Of a stretch of 6,108 nucleotides of DNA, positions 5,980 through 6,108 are shown piece after piece (position 1 is the stretch's first letter; every line of letters begins with the position of its first letter). A program made the position numbers and the translations under genes. This stretch comes from Methanoculleus sp. Its GTDB lineage: Archaea > Halobacteriota > Methanomicrobia > Methanomicrobiales > Methanoculleaceae. The stretch covers positions 1 to 6,108 of the forward strand of contig JAQVVW010000099.1 of NCBI GenBank assembly GCA_028698765.1, written 5' to 3'. The notes beneath the pieces were generated by a model, which saw nothing but the letters and a program-made list of their open reading frames with translations, had not been told where the DNA came from and made no database searches.

Positions 5980-6108
5980 CTACCCGAACCGGAGCCGGAC
6001 CATCCCGACGAGCATCGCTTTTGCGTCCGTTGTCGCCACCTTCGACTCGTCCCGGTTCTCCCAGGTGATCGGGACCTCCTCCACCCGGCAGCCGCTCTGC
6101 CGGAGCCG
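5980..6108 (-). CDS. Probable family 2 glycosyltransferase, C-terminal end (cut by window edge)
   Basis: The minus strand is open from the right edge to TAG at 5982-5980, giving the last 42 residues. They contain GCRVEEVPITWENRDESKV followed by a helix-like AMLVGMVRLRFG. The EVPI-x-W-ENR-x-ESKV pattern is characteristic of the C-terminus of dolichyl-phosphate mannose/glucose synthase-type GT2 enzymes, which transfer sugars from nucleotide sugars to a lipid carrier at the membrane. The catalytic part lies outside the window, so the donor and acceptor cannot be named. It runs in the same direction as the HD gene, but that gene seems to have its own promoter. Confidence 0.6.
   Translation of the reverse strand, partial: RLRQSGCRVEEVPITWENRDESKVATTDAKAMLVGMVRLRFG

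Overview
The window looks like a piece of a GC-rich archaeal chromosome, most likely a methanogen of the order Methanomicrobiales (Methanoculleus-like). This is inferred from TATA/box-A promoter elements, Shine-Dalgarno motifs of the GGAGGTGATCC type, a T-run terminator, leaderless-looking genes and the protein types. No rRNA, tRNA or marker gene is present to prove the taxon.

Layout. (1) Positions 1-694, minus strand: 5' part of a HEAT-repeat protein, running off the left edge, with an unusual insert of three copies of a Q-H/V-DLLGGP motif. (2) 695-857: divergent promoter region. (3) 858-3323, plus strand: a full-length 821-aa copper-type P1B ATPase (CopA) with two N-terminal metal-binding domains. 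Its last 11 bases overlap a 49-aa YHS-domain protein (3313-3462), absent from the usual long-ORF lists; the two form a translationally linked metal-handling pair ended by a T-run. (4) About 3471-4941: a visibly AT-richer island holding a tandem duplication. Each unit has a conserved upstream region with a TTTATATGG promoter, a small leaderless-looking gene (109 and 98 aa, 52% identical over a 44-residue core around HAWGES), a second copy of the promoter-like element at the 3' end of the gene, a spacer, and a GC-rich hairpin/G-tract element followed by Ts. I do not recognise the small protein family. (5) 4942-5895, minus strand: a YhaM-like protein with an OB-fold followed by an HD domain, probably a 3'-5' exoribonuclease. 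(6) 5980-6108, minus strand: C-terminal end of a probable family 2 glycosyltransferase, running off the right edge.

How the parts work together: CopA plus YHS form a plausible copper-export operon. The HEAT, HD and glycosyltransferase genes appear to be ordinary chromosomal genes unrelated to it. The duplicated small-gene cassette is the accessory part and the best candidate for something undescribed: a repeating module of promoter element, small amphipathic/hydrophobic protein, promoter element, possible untranslated RNA and hairpin.
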